Assembly (NCBI GenBank): GCA_024364735.1 | Contig: JAGFNQ010000193.1 | Coordinates: forward strand, 235,293 to 299,292 | Direction of reading: 5' to 3' | Length of the DNA: 64,000 bases | Source: Boesenbergia rotunda | Lineage: Eukaryota > Streptophyta > Magnoliopsida > Zingiberales > Zingiberaceae | Part shown: piece by piece, positions 43,132-53,625 of the stretch | How the letters are laid out: every line of letters begins with the position of its first letter | How positions within the stretch are numbered: the first letter of the stretch is position 1 | The notes under the pieces: model-generated | What the model saw: only the letters and a program-made list of their open reading frames with translations | Database searches by the model: none | What the model was told of the DNA's origin: nothing | Translations under genes and position numbers: made by a program

Positions 43132-44181
43132 AACGGTTTCCGGTTTTGTGTATTTTGGATTTTGTTACATTTTATGCATTTATCATATTATATTATGCCA
43201 GATAATAATAGGATGTGCGTAGGCTAACTCTTTGGTTGCAGGCATGAGATCCGATTATTATGGCTTAATATGTTGTATATGTGATTTTGTGTGCATGTGT
43301 GTAATTTTATTTGAATCCTCGGGGTTGACGAGGTTAGGTTTAGTATTTAATTTTTGTAATTAAATACGACATTGTTTAGTTGATCATTTTAGTTACATTC
43401 GATCTAGACTTGTTGTACACTCCTTCGTGGAGTTAAGGATCGATAGATGTAAAGTAAAATAGTTTTTTATCTCAGCTCAGAGATCTTCTTCATGTAGCTT
43501 GCGCATAGTGCTTGGAGGTGGAGACAAGGTGGCGACACGACGGGAGGCATATTCAAGAACAAAAGGCCATAATAGTTGGAATTTATTTTTCTTATTTATT
43601 GCTTTTTGTTGATATGCTTGTTGTGCTTGTATGGTAAAATTCCTCAATTATAAATAACTAAGTGGGAGAGGGATTCTAAGAATCCCATGGCCTCCATTAT
43701 AAATTTGACATGTGATGCGAATAAACTTGCGCGTTGGCTCTCAGTGCCTTCCTCCATATCGGATGAGTTTGTTTTGCGGATCACTAGGTCAAATATGGTT
43801 ATAGGAATTTATTTAGGAGTGTGTGATTTTCCTCATCGAAAGGGACATAATCATAGGTAAATGCCTTAGGATCGTGTAATGGTGAACACTTAGATGCAAA
43901 TAGTAGTATCCTCCCCATCGGAGTCACTGCTATTATTTGTAGGGCCGAAGAGGATCCAACTATTAATTTTATTTATCAAAAAGTTAGGTTGACAGGATAA
44001 TAAAATTAATGGGTAAAACCTCCTCTTACAAATGTAGAATTCGTATACATCCACACTATCGTGGCATACGATATTCTCGGTATTTTGAGGTGTTAGTTGA
44101 ATTTAAAATTTATTATTTGAGGAATCAATAATTTTTGAAATCTAATGTTGATGATCGTTGTGATTCTTAGGATATTCCAAA
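43132..44181 (+). promoter_or_regulatory. Leader of B3 with hairpin and spaced motifs
   Basis: The stem GGGATTC TAA GAATCCC at 43670-43686 matches in position the stem of B2 but with two base pairs changed on both arms. Three CCATCGGA-like motifs start at about 43751, 43831 and 43911, about 80 bp apart. The block TGCTATTATTTGTAGGGCCG near 43930 is shared by all copies. A conserved RNA leader function is inferred, not shown. Confidence 0.6.
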
Positions 44182-44520
44182 ATGGCTTTCAACCCACTAG
44201 CTGCTATTTTAAAAGAAAACATACTTACTGGTCCCAACTACATATATTGGAAACAGAACATGGACATTGTCTTGACTGCTGAGGAGTACAAATTTATACT
44301 CTTTGAGGTGTATTCCCCTAAGCTTAGAGATGATTCTAGTGAAGACGAGAAAGAGAGTTATAGGGAGTGGATAAAGACAGATGAGATGACGCGGTATTAC
44401 ATTTTGGCTTCCAAGTCAAAATGTATTACAACATCAGCATTAGGCCTTCGCTACTGCTTATAACATGATGCTCAATCTCAGGGAACTCTTCGGACACTAG
44501 AATCAGGCTGTTAGGCAATC
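44182..44520 (+). pseudogene. Copia gag of B3, mostly deleted
   Basis: The ORF starts MAFNPLAAILKENILTGPNY, then YWKQNMDIVLTAEEYKFILF and EWIKTDEMTRYYILASKSKC. It ends at 44463 after 93 codons. About two thirds of a normal gag, including the zinc knuckle, is missing before protease text begins near 44560. Confidence 0.82.
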
Positions 44521-44559
44521 TTATACCTTAGTTGTTGAAACATATTTAGCAGTGTTATC

Positions 44560-44889
44560 TATTGGTACCTGGTGTGTAGATATAGGAGCCACTGATCATG
44601 TCTGCAATTCGTTGCAGGAGTTCCAGGAAACCCGACAACTAGCTGAGGGTGAGATTACCATCTAATGGGCAATGCTACAGAGGTAGTAGCTATTACAGTG
44701 GGAGACGTTTATTTATCTTTTGAGATAAATAAATGTTTGGTTTTGAGAAATTTTCTTTATGTACCTTCATTTAGAAAGAACCTTATTTCAGTTTCTAAAT
44801 TAATAAAAGATGAGTATTCTATTTCTTTTAATAACAGAGTTGTTATAAAAAGGAATAGAGATTATCTGTTCAGGTGCGTTGGTTGGTAA
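44560..44889 (+). pseudogene. Copia aspartic protease of B3
   Basis: TWCVDIGATDHVCNSLQEFQ at about 44571-44630 is the copia protease active site. The usual D-S/T-G-A has become D-I-G-A. A frameshift follows, then GNATEVVAITVGDVYLSFEI and FLYVPSFRKNLISVSKLIKD (44665-44889), the C-terminal part. The enzyme would mature the polyprotein. It is unlikely to be active here. Confidence 0.75.
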
Positions 44890-45412
44890 TTTATACACTC
44901 TGGAACCAAAAACTCCCACGATGCAAATAAAAATAAATAACTCATCGTCTAATCATAATAAGAGAAAAGAACCTTCGAAAATGAACCAAACGTATCTTTG
45001 GCATCTAGGACTAGGTCATATTAACCTTAGTAGAATTCAAAGGTTGATAGCCGATGGACCTTTGCGTTCATTGGTGGTGGAAGACTTCCCAACCTGTGAA
45101 TCTTGCTTGGAAGGTAAAATGACTAAGAGGCCTTTCAAGGCCAAAGGGTATAGAGCCAAAGAGGTGTTAGAATTGGTTCATTCTTATTTGTGTGGTCCTA
45201 TGTCTATCCTGTCTAGAGGTGGCTTTGAATATTTCGTCTCTTTTATAGACTATTATTCAAGGTATGGATACATTTACTTGATGCGCCACAAGTTTGAATG
45301 CTTTGACAGGTTCAAAGAATTCAAGGCTGATGTGGAGAAACGTCAAGGTAAAAGTATCAAGACACTACGATCTGATCGTGGTGGTGAGTAACTCTTGGGA
45401 GAGTTTAGAAAT
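44879..45412 (+). pseudogene. Integrase N-terminal part of B3
   Basis: The stretch is open for 170 codons. The HHCC zinc-binding region is readable: WHLGLGHINLSRIQRLIADG and later CESCLEGK. The core reads ELVHSYLCGPMS, FIDYYSRYGYIYLMRHKFE and IKTLRSDRGGE. The first catalytic aspartate (HSD in relatives) is tyrosine (HSY). A stop directly follows GGE, and D1 is inserted 22 bp later. Confidence 0.85.
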
Positions 45413-46614
45413 TGTGGGATCGTTTAGAATCGATAGGGGGGGTGAATGTCGATAAACAAATCTCGGATTTAAAAAGAGCAATTTACGCAGCGAAAAAATT
45501 CAATGCTAACACTTTTATTTTTTACTTGGTACAGAGTCGCGGTCTGCTCCTACTCCAAGGCCCACGGTCCATGACCATTTACGATGGGCAATTCTATATT
45601 CCGAGAAAATAGTACAAGTTTGAAGTTGAATATAAAATTTAAAATACAACAAAAAAAACTTTATACCGACGATCGGAGAAGATTCGTAGATCGAAGCCGC
45701 GGGTCGTCGTTGGCGCATGAGAGTTGAGCACGAAGCGTTTGGAGCAGAGCACTTGAAAGAAGAAATCATTGGAAGTAGTTGTTCCCTGAAGCAAGGGGGT
45801 GAACCCCTTTATATGGGCGCCTGTGTTGAAGGGGGCGCCTGACACGTGGCCTTCCCTGCGCGAATCCACATCTGCAGACTTGGCCAGCGCTTATCCCTTT
45901 AACTGGGGCGCCACTCTATTACTGACGTGGAGGCTTGCTTCGAGATAGCTTGGAATTGGCCATTCTTGGGCGCCTGTCACCATACAGGCGCTTGTTCAAA
46001 TAGGCGCCTGACTTCATTCAGGCGATTGGGAGCAGAAACTTTCAACCCTTTATTCCTGCAACCAGGGTTAGTTCCAAAGCACAAATAATAAACAAATAAT
46101 ATATGTTAAGCATAATTAACAGCCTGAGCTGTCTTGGTTCTGACTTTGGATTTCCGAAATGGAAACCTAGGTCGAACCGATGCCTCGTGTTCCTTGTCTA
46201 CTCCTCTTAGGAGAGTTTACCTTTTTGCCAACCGGCTCCTCCGGTTGGACTTTTGCCCAATCCTCCAGATCAGGTTTTCGTGCCCAGTCTACGACCAGGA
46301 CTTATTGCCCAACCCTCGGTCAGGTCTTCGGTGCCCAACCCTCGACCAGGACATATTGCCCAATTCCTTGAATCAGGACTTCGTGCTCAGTCCACGACCA
46401 GGACTTATTGCCCAACCCTATGGCAGGACTTCGGTGCGTAGCCCGCAGCAAGGACTTATTGCCCAATTCCTAGAATCAGGACTTTGTGCCTAGTTTGCCT
46501 AGGACTTTTCCTACACACTTGAGTAACATCGTTAGATCACAATAAAACTTTAACTTATGAACCCTTTGTCATTATCAAAACATAAGTTCGATCTTAGTGC
46601 TTCCGGCACCAACA
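45413..46614 (-). repeat. 3' LTR of D1
   Basis: It starts TGTGGGATCG on the plus strand with the GATAGGGGGGGTGAAT tract and ends GCACCAACA. It has fewer GGCGCC blocks than D0 and D2 (about 45817-45840 and 45968-46026). A 26-30-bp repeat run (TTGCCCAAYCCTCGRCCAGG type) lies at 46255-46505. Confidence 0.88.
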
Positions 46615-47628
46615 ATCTCCCCCTTTTTGATTTATGGCAACCAAGTTCAAAAAGTTAAGTTTAATCATATAAAGCATATATAACAAAGATGCTTATAAGA
46701 AAATCACTTTTTCAAACAATTTTTACTAAGCTCCCCCTGAAATAGACATTCTCCCCCTGAAGCTTTCAATGATATGCAGTTTTTCAAAAAGTCTAAGTAT
46801 TTTAAATTTTGACTAAGTGTTTTGCAAACCAACACAAAGTATTTGCATACCAAAAACAATTATTATGTACTTGAACAATATTTTTGCAAAAATATTTGTA
46901 CTTAGTCAAATTTTGTACTTTAGAAAACTTTGTACTTTAGAAAAAAATTTCACTTAGAGAAATTTTTGTGCATAAAAAACTTTGGACTTTAGAAAAGTTT
47001 TTCACTTGGAGAAATTTTTGTGCATTAAAAACTTTGGACTTTAGAAAAGTTTTTTCACTTAGAGAAATTTTTGTGCATTAAAAAAAATCTTTTTGCAAAA
47101 ACATTTTCTCTTAGAAAAATTTTGCACAAAATTTTTACTTCAATCACTTTTTGCACAGAAATTTCACTTGAAAAAAACTTTCACTTAAACCAAATTTTGC
47201 ACAAAAAGTTTACTTGGAAAAAACTTTCACTTAAAACAATTTTTCACACTCAGAAAAAAAATTGGTTAAAAAATTTGTGCTCTTAGCAAAAATATTTTTA
47301 CTTAGAAAATTTGTGCACTTTGAAAACAGTTTTACTTAGAAAAGATTTTGAGTAATTTGTGCACTAAAAAAAATTTACATAGAAAAGATTTTGAGTAATT
47401 TGTGCACTTAAAAAAAAATTACTTAGAAAAGATTTTGAGTAAAAGTTTGTGCACTAAGACATTTTTGAGAGAATCTGCACTTGAAAATCTGATGCCTAAA
47501 TGTACTTGAAAATCTAACTTTACTTTTTGAGAAAAAAATTAAAAATTTTTACTCTCTTATTCTCTCTCCCCCTTTGCCATATATCAAAAAAACATTGATA
47601 GAAAAACCAATTGAGAATCAATTTCACT
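46615..47628 (-). other. AT-rich 3' spacer of D1
   Basis: The purine tract (plus strand ATCTCCCCCTTTTTGAT) begins at 46615. It is followed by many variants of ACTTTAGAAAA and CACTTAGAGAAATTTTTGTG in irregular tandem, up to the assembly gap. Short CTCCCCCTGA phrases repeat the purine-tract complement at about 46729 and 46751. The lysine-rich ORF at 47071-47286 is a by-product of the repeat. Confidence 0.65.
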
Positions 47629-48002
47629 NNNNNNNNNNNNNNNNNNNNNNNNNNNNNNNNNNNNNNNNNNNNNNNNNNNNNNNNNNNNNNNNNNNNNNNN
47701 NNNNNNNNNNNNNNNNNNNNNNNNNNNNNNNNNNNNNNNNNNNNNNNNNNNNNNNNNNNNNNNNNNNNNNNNNNNNNNNNNNNNNNNNNNNNNNNNNNNN
47801 NNNNNNNNNNNNNNNNNNNNNNNNNNNNNNNNNNNNNNNNNNNNNNNNNNNNNNNNNNNNNNNNNNNNNNNNNNNNNNNNNNNNNNNNNNNNNNNNNNNN
47901 NNNNNNNNNNNNNNNNNNNNNNNNNNNNNNNNNNNNNNNNNNNNNNNNNNNNNNNNNNNNNNNNNNNNNNNNNNNNNNNNNNNNNNNNNNNNNNNNNNNN
48001 NN
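47629..48002. other. Assembly gap (374 N)
   Basis: A run of N interrupts the D1 spacer next to AT-rich tandem repeats. The two ORFs drawn across it contain only undetermined residues. Confidence 0.99.
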
Positions 48003-48099
48003 TTTACTTCTATATGTTTGGTTTGGATGTGATTGGGTTTTTAGTCAGATTTATTGAACTTATGTTATCAATAAACACTTTGGATTGGGTATAGTCCAG

Positions 48100-49340
48100 C
48101 TAGAAATCCTTAAGAGTGTGCATCATCCATAAAAGTTGTGCTACACACTTACCTAGGGCAACATATTCTGCTTCAGTTGTGGATAAATCTACGCAGTGTT
48201 GCTTTCTACTGCACCAGCTGACTAGACTATGTCCTAATAATTGACAACTTCCACTTGTACTCTTTCTATCTAATTTACAATCGGCATAATCAGAGTCAGA
48301 GTGTCCTGATAATTCAAAAGTGGAAGTCCTAGGATACCAAATACCTATATGTAGGGTACCCTTAATGCACCTTAGAATTCTTTTTAGTGCTGCTAAGTGG
48401 GATTCTTTAGCACAAGTTTGGTATCTAGCACACATTCCTACAGCGAACAAAATGTTAGGTCTACTAGCAGTTAAGTACAATAGGCTACCAATCATACTTC
48501 TATATAATTTTAGGTCAACTGGTTTACCTTTAGGGTCATTATCTATTTTGATATTTGTAGCCATGGGAGTACTTAAACTTTTAGAATTTTCCATTTTAAA
48601 TTTCTTTATTAGTTCCTTTGCATATTTGGATTGATGAACGTAGTTACCATCTCTGGTTTGTTTAATTTGGAGACCTAAGAAAAAGTTTAGCTCACCTACC
48701 AAGCTCATTTCAAATTCACTCTCCATAATTTTGACAAATTCTTTTAAAAAGTTAGAATTTGTAGACCCAAATATTATATCATCTACGTATATTTGAGCTA
48801 TAAATATATCTTTTTCTAAGGTTTTAACAAATAATGTTGAGTCAATTTGTCCTTGGTTAAATTCCTTAGAAATTAATTAAGTTGATAGTCTTTCATACCA
48901 GACCCTAGGTGCTTATTTTAACCCATAAAGGGTTTTCCTAAGTTTGAACACATATTCAGGTTTGTCTAAGTCCTCAAATCCTGGGGGCTGCCCTACGTTA
49001 ACTTCCTCTTTTATAAATCCTTTAGGAAAGGCAGACTTGACATCCATTTGGTACAGCTTAAACCCTCTATGGGCTGCAAAAGCTAGTAACATCCTAATTG
49101 ATTCAAGTCTGGCTACGGGGGCATAGGTTTCATCATAATCTAACCCTTCAACCTAACTCAACCCTTTAGCTACTAAGTGGGCTTTGTTTCTCACAATCTC
49201 CCCTTGATCATTTAGTTTTTTTTTCTAAATACTCACTTAGTGTCTATTACTGATTTACCCTCAGGTTTAGGTACTATGTCCCAGACTTGGTTTCTCTCAA
49301 ATTGGGCTAGTTTTTCATGCATTGCTATGATCCAATCTGG
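48100..49340 (-). pseudogene. SIRE-like RT and RNase H of D1
   Basis: On the minus strand the RT begins near 49330 with PDWIIAMHEKLAQFERNQVW. It continues VAKGLS, an in-frame TAG, VEGLDYDETYAPVARL, QMDVKSAFLKGFI, the catalytic IYVDDIIFGS near 48790, and then the open 208-codon block 48100-48726. That block holds MSLVGELNFFLGLQIKQTRD, YRSMIGSLLYLTASRPNILF, then RNase H text HSDSDYADCKLDRKSTSG and STTEAEYVA. YVDD is intact. At least one stop and one or two frameshifts (near 48880 and 49220) block translation. Confidence 0.85.
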
Positions 49341-49876
49341 GTCAGGTAGGGGTTTCTTCTATAGTCTTAGGTTCAATATTTGAAATAAGAGCAATCTAAC
49401 TAAGATTTCTATAAGAAGACCTGGTTCTGACTCCTAAGGTTGGATCGCCCATGATTTGGTCAGATGGATGATTGAGTCTGGGTTTCTTTGTTCTTCTAGA
49501 ACTAGGTTCAGCCTCAAGTTCAGCTGGAAGGTTTGGTTCAATGTTTGTTTCAACTACATGGGTTGGTTTAGTCATTGGTTCAGTTGATACCTCAGTAGTT
49601 GGTTTAATTGATAGTTCATTTAATGGTTCAATTAATGCTTCAAGTAATGGTTCATTATCTTCTTGATCAAGATTTGATTTGTTTTGATTTTGATTGTTAA
49701 CATATTTTGTTTCAATTTCTTCATCAAAGATTAAGTTGGTAGTTTCTTCAATTTATGGGTTTGTCTGTTGTAAACCCTAGAGGCTCTACAAGTTGTTGAA
49801 GATCATAGGAAGGCCCCTGGGGTTGATTTTGACTGAAACTTACCTAGGTAGTCGTTGGTGTTTAAAATATGGACTT
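49341..49876 (-). pseudogene. Integrase-RT linker of D1
   Basis: The minus strand reads an acidic, repetitive stretch with SNEPLLEALIEPLNELSIKP-like text, then EPSSRRTKKPRLNHPSDQIM and GDPTLGVRTRSSYRN. This is the hinge between integrase and RT in SIRE-like elements. A stop lies near 49400. The D2 insertion cuts it at 49877. Confidence 0.65.
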
Positions 49877-51135
49877 TGTAGGATCGGTGCCGTCGATAGA
49901 GGGGGGGTGAATATCAACCATGAAAATCTTTCGGTAAACTTCGTAAATCTTTCAAACGTTCTAAGATCAGAGTTAGTAGCACAGCGGAAAAGTAAAACAG
50001 AAAAAGAAAAACAATACACAGGGACATAGCGGGATTTATTTACTTGGTTCCCAACCCCCTAGGGTCAGTACGTCCAAGGCCTATGTACTCGGTGTGAGTC
50101 CACTACTGGTCTCCTTTCCGGAATTTCCGAAGGCGGAGAAAACCCATCTTACAGTGTATAGTTACAAGCAACAATATTGAAAGTTAAGTACGGAACAAAT
50201 AAAAGCAAACTGAACAAGAATCTGAAACTCGGCCGATCTGGACCTCCGAAGTGCCGCGCACTTCCTCCTGGAGCCTTCCGGTCGTAGAGCCTCGTCTTTA
50301 GTGTGTTGCCGTCGATCAGAATGATCAAAATCGCTCTTAGCAATTGTGTTTGAAGTAGAGGGGTCAAAGCCCCTTATATAGTGCTTCTGGGGGCGCCCTG
50401 GACGTTGGGGGCGCCCTTATAAACTCGGTCAAACCTTATCCCCCACCGACCTCGCTGCAGCTGATAAAACCTTCGACCAGGGTGCCCCGGACCTCCTGGG
50501 CACCCGTGTGAAGGCTTATCTATGTTTTGAACTCGAAACAGTAAATACAACTTTCACCTTGGGCGCCCCGGACCTCCCAGGCGCCCCTCTTGTAGCCTGT
50601 TCTGCTTACCACACGAGAACTGCTTTTTCCTTCTTTGGCTTGGGTGCCCGGAACACTGGGGGCGCCCCCACTGATGGGGGCGCCTGGCTTCAAAGTCTCC
50701 AGCCCTATTTTTTGCCTGCTTTGTTTTCCAATCTTGGTACCTGCAAGATACACAAACACATAGCACATATACATCCAATATTAGCCTTAAGGACTTTGTT
50801 CTGACTTCGGATTTGCAGAAAACCCAAGGTCGAACCGACGCAAGTTCCCACCCCCGAGAACACGCCGTTTACCTACTCCTCTCAGGAGACGGTTGCCACC
50901 CAGTCCTTCGAGTGGACTTTTGCTTAGCTTCTGATACTTCCGAACCTCGAGATGCCCGAACCCTGACCCGTCTCTACTTCTGCCCTTAGTCATCGCTCAG
51001 CTAAGTTGCTCAGTCCCTCGGACCAAGACTTCATGCCCAAACCCTACGTCCATGACTTAGGTGCCCAACCCTCGGCCAGGTCTTCGTGCACAATTCCCCG
51101 AACCAGGACTTCGGTGCCCAACCCTCGGCCAGGTC
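49877..51135 (-). repeat. 3' LTR of D2, first part
   Basis: It starts TGTAGGATCGG and aligns closely with 57787-58420 (shared runs at GGACCTCCGAAGTG and TCAGAATGATCAAAATCGC). It contains five GGGCGCC...GGGCGCC-type blocks between about 50391 and 50690, and the start of the TGCCCAACCCTCGGCCAGG repeat run at about 51020-51135. The family-E solo LTR is inserted in that run. Confidence 0.88.
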
Positions 51136-53343
51136 TGTTAGTAATATGAGAGAAGTGTCCTAAGGCAATCGCCTTATGATTGTAATCATTTAATTTAATA
51201 AATGAATATTCTCTATTTAAGTGTACATGTTTGTGTATTTGATTGAGATCTTAAACTCATTCACTGAATGTCCACAGTACAATTCATAGCATGAGAGAAT
51301 TTGTGATGAATTCACAACTAGTGATTATCTCTACATGTGCAATTGTGAAGTATTGAAATTGTCCCTAGTCGATGAATTGATAAATACGGACACTATCAAT
51401 TCTATTGAGACTAGCATGGGTTATTCTCTAATCAGCTGATTCTCACTGGCTGGTGACATTGAGATGTCCGGAGATAAACATGAATGCTAGTCAAGGGAAC
51501 TAGTTCATTGGAGTGACTGGCTGTAAAACTTCATATGGTAATCTACATATAGATATGTCAATGAAAAAAAAATGAAGTTCTTACTGCAGCTTAAGTGCGA
51601 TGTTCCTTTGACTTGCGGTGTTCAAGTCATCTTGGTCATGAAGACTTATACTTTGACATCTTAAGCAAGCATCTCCAAGGAGGTGTGGACCCAGGATGAT
51701 TGGGTATAAGCCGAAGTGCCCGAAGATGTTTGAACAACCTACAAAGGATTCACCACTCCTTGCGAGGAGATGTATACCCAAGGCCTATCGTCGGATTATT
51801 ACTCGAAGCCTCTGGACAGAGCATCACATGATCAAATTATGAATATCTCAGATACATGAGAGTAATTAGAATCCGTTGGACGAGAAAGACAATGCTTGGG
51901 CTAGGTGTGACGTAGTCAGCCTAGTGGGGACTGACACACATAGACCATGTCTTGAACCAAGTGGGTATAAGATGGTGAAGGGAATGAAGCACGATTCATT
52001 AGAGCTGCTGAAGGGTTTCAGAATAATTTCTGAGGTCAACCGTTGATCTTTCGATTAATTGGGGATCATGATGTACTACTTGGTGCCACTCATGATCGTT
52101 CTATAATTGGTTAATTATAGACGGCCAACATAAATCGAAAGCGTATTTAGTCACACGCACTACGAGTAATCCGAGGGATTTAAAACGAGTTGAAAATTGG
52201 ATTTTCCGATAAATAGAGATAAGTCGAATCTGAATTTTTCAAAGACGCATCGGAAGCATAAAATGTCTAAGTCTTTTGAAGACTTATTGGACGAATTAAA
52301 TGAGTTTAATTCGTATAGTTTTAGCTTGGATTTGGCCGACCAAAGAGGGTCCCCACCCTCTTTGTTTGGCCGGCCACAACAAAAGGGGAAAACCGAATTT
52401 TTGGTTCAAATTATAAAATAAACCGAGCGTGGTTTGTTTTATAAAATTATGGATAAAGAAATTTATATAAAGAGATTTATTTTTCATGGAAATTTAAATG
52501 AACCATGGATTGGTTTATTTTATTTTATAAAATCAATAATAGATTGATTTACCATGATAAAGAAATTTATATAAAGAAATTTCTTTCCATAAGAAAAGGG
52601 AGACACGGTTGTTTTTATCATAAGTTAAATTATGATAAAAACTTGGCATGATGGAATAATTCATAGAAAAATTTATATGATAAATTTCTTATGAAAATTT
52701 ATTCCATAAAAAGGAGACTTGGCGATTGAGAGGCTACTATATAATGGAACCAAGGCAAGACTTGGAGATTAATCTAAGAGATCTCGAAATAAGCCCTCTC
52801 TCTCTCTCCTTCTCTCCCTCTCCCTCCTCTAGTGCCGCCGGCCCTAAAAAGGAGGACCCCTTTGTTGCTGTGAGCTTCATCCACCAAGCAGCTACCGAAG
52901 AAGAAGAAGAAGCGAGCGTAACTTCTTCCTTCCTCCCGGAATCTTGATTCCGTTCTTTGTTTGGTGGTTAGTCTTCCCATCTCTCTCTTGGTATTCTTGT
53001 CGTGCCTTTGGAGAATCTAGTAGTTCTTGTCAGCACGAAACTCGTGGCTTTGCGAAGTCATCCTGAAGAAAACTCGGCGTGGACGCGAATAGATGCGGAG
53101 CTTCCAAGGGACGCTAACGGTTGGATCTCGTCCCTTCCTTCGAGTTACGCGAGGTATTAAGTAAAATAGTTTACTTTCTGTAAAATTTTAATATATATGA
53201 TCATGTCTACACAATATAAGGTTGCATGCTTAGATGTGCGGTTAAATAATTTGAGAAATTATTTATGCTAAATCTTCCGCTGCACGTAATAAATTTTAAA
53301 ATTATGAACCCGCATCCATGTCAACATGCACCCGGTCCCAACA
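51136..53343 (+). repeat. Solo LTR of family E
   Basis: This 2208-bp LTR starts TGTTAGTAATATG and ends GGTCCCAACA. It is flanked by the perfect 5-bp duplication AGGTC (51131-51135 and 53344-53348). Element E2 at 60074 has the same LTR followed by a primer site, so this copy is the remnant after LTR-LTR recombination removed the interior. A TATA box (CTACTATATAATGG) lies near 52734 and a CT-rich tract near 52797. A GC-rich inverted repeat with GGCCGRCC cores is at about 52335-52374. Confidence 0.92.
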
Positions 53344-53348
53344 AGGTC

Positions 53349-53625
53349 TTCTTGCCCAATCCTCGACCAGGACTTAGTGCCCACCTTCCGAGCAGGTCTT
53401 CGGTGCCCAGCCCTTTGCTAGGACTTAGTGCCCAATCCTCGATCAGGACTTAGTGCCCAGCTTCACTCACCAGGTCTTAGTGCCTAGGTTAACTAGGACT
53501 TTTCTTCAACTTAGGTTACTTCTCCTTTGCTCCCCTTTGTCTGTTTAATGTATCACTGACTTAAGTGTATTGTCAAACATTAAAACACTTAGAGGAGGAC
53601 ATCATTGATGCAACTTGCACCAACA
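53349..53625 (-). repeat. 3' LTR of D2, second part
   Basis: The TGCCCA...CAGGACTTAG repeat run resumes (to about 53500), and the LTR ends GCACCAACA at 53625. The reverse-complemented purine tract ATCTCCCCCTTTTTGAT follows. Confidence 0.85.

Larger units (their letters stand above)
41135..45412 (+). mobile_element. Copia element B3, 5' two-thirds
   Basis: This family-B element has a complete 5' LTR (1982 bp), primer site, leader, gag, protease and integrase in plus orientation. It ends abruptly at 45412 in the integrase core, where D1 is inserted. The 5 bp before the LTR are AATAC; the partner copy would lie outside the window. Confidence 0.88.
45413..49876 (-). mobile_element. SIRE-like copia element D1 (3' LTR, spacer, RT/RNase H)
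   Basis: This minus-strand element has a 3' LTR (45413-46614), purine tract, AT-rich spacer, an assembly gap, then RNase H, RT and linker. It is cut at 49877 by D2. The integrase, gag and 5' LTR would lie beyond the window. The 5 bp at its left edge are GAAAT. The purine tract followed by TGTTGGTGC on the minus strand is characteristic of the SIRE/Maximus group. Confidence 0.85.

Noticed and set aside
47574..48057. Two ORFs of about 150 codons across 47629-48002
   Set aside because: They consist almost entirely of undetermined residues over the N run.
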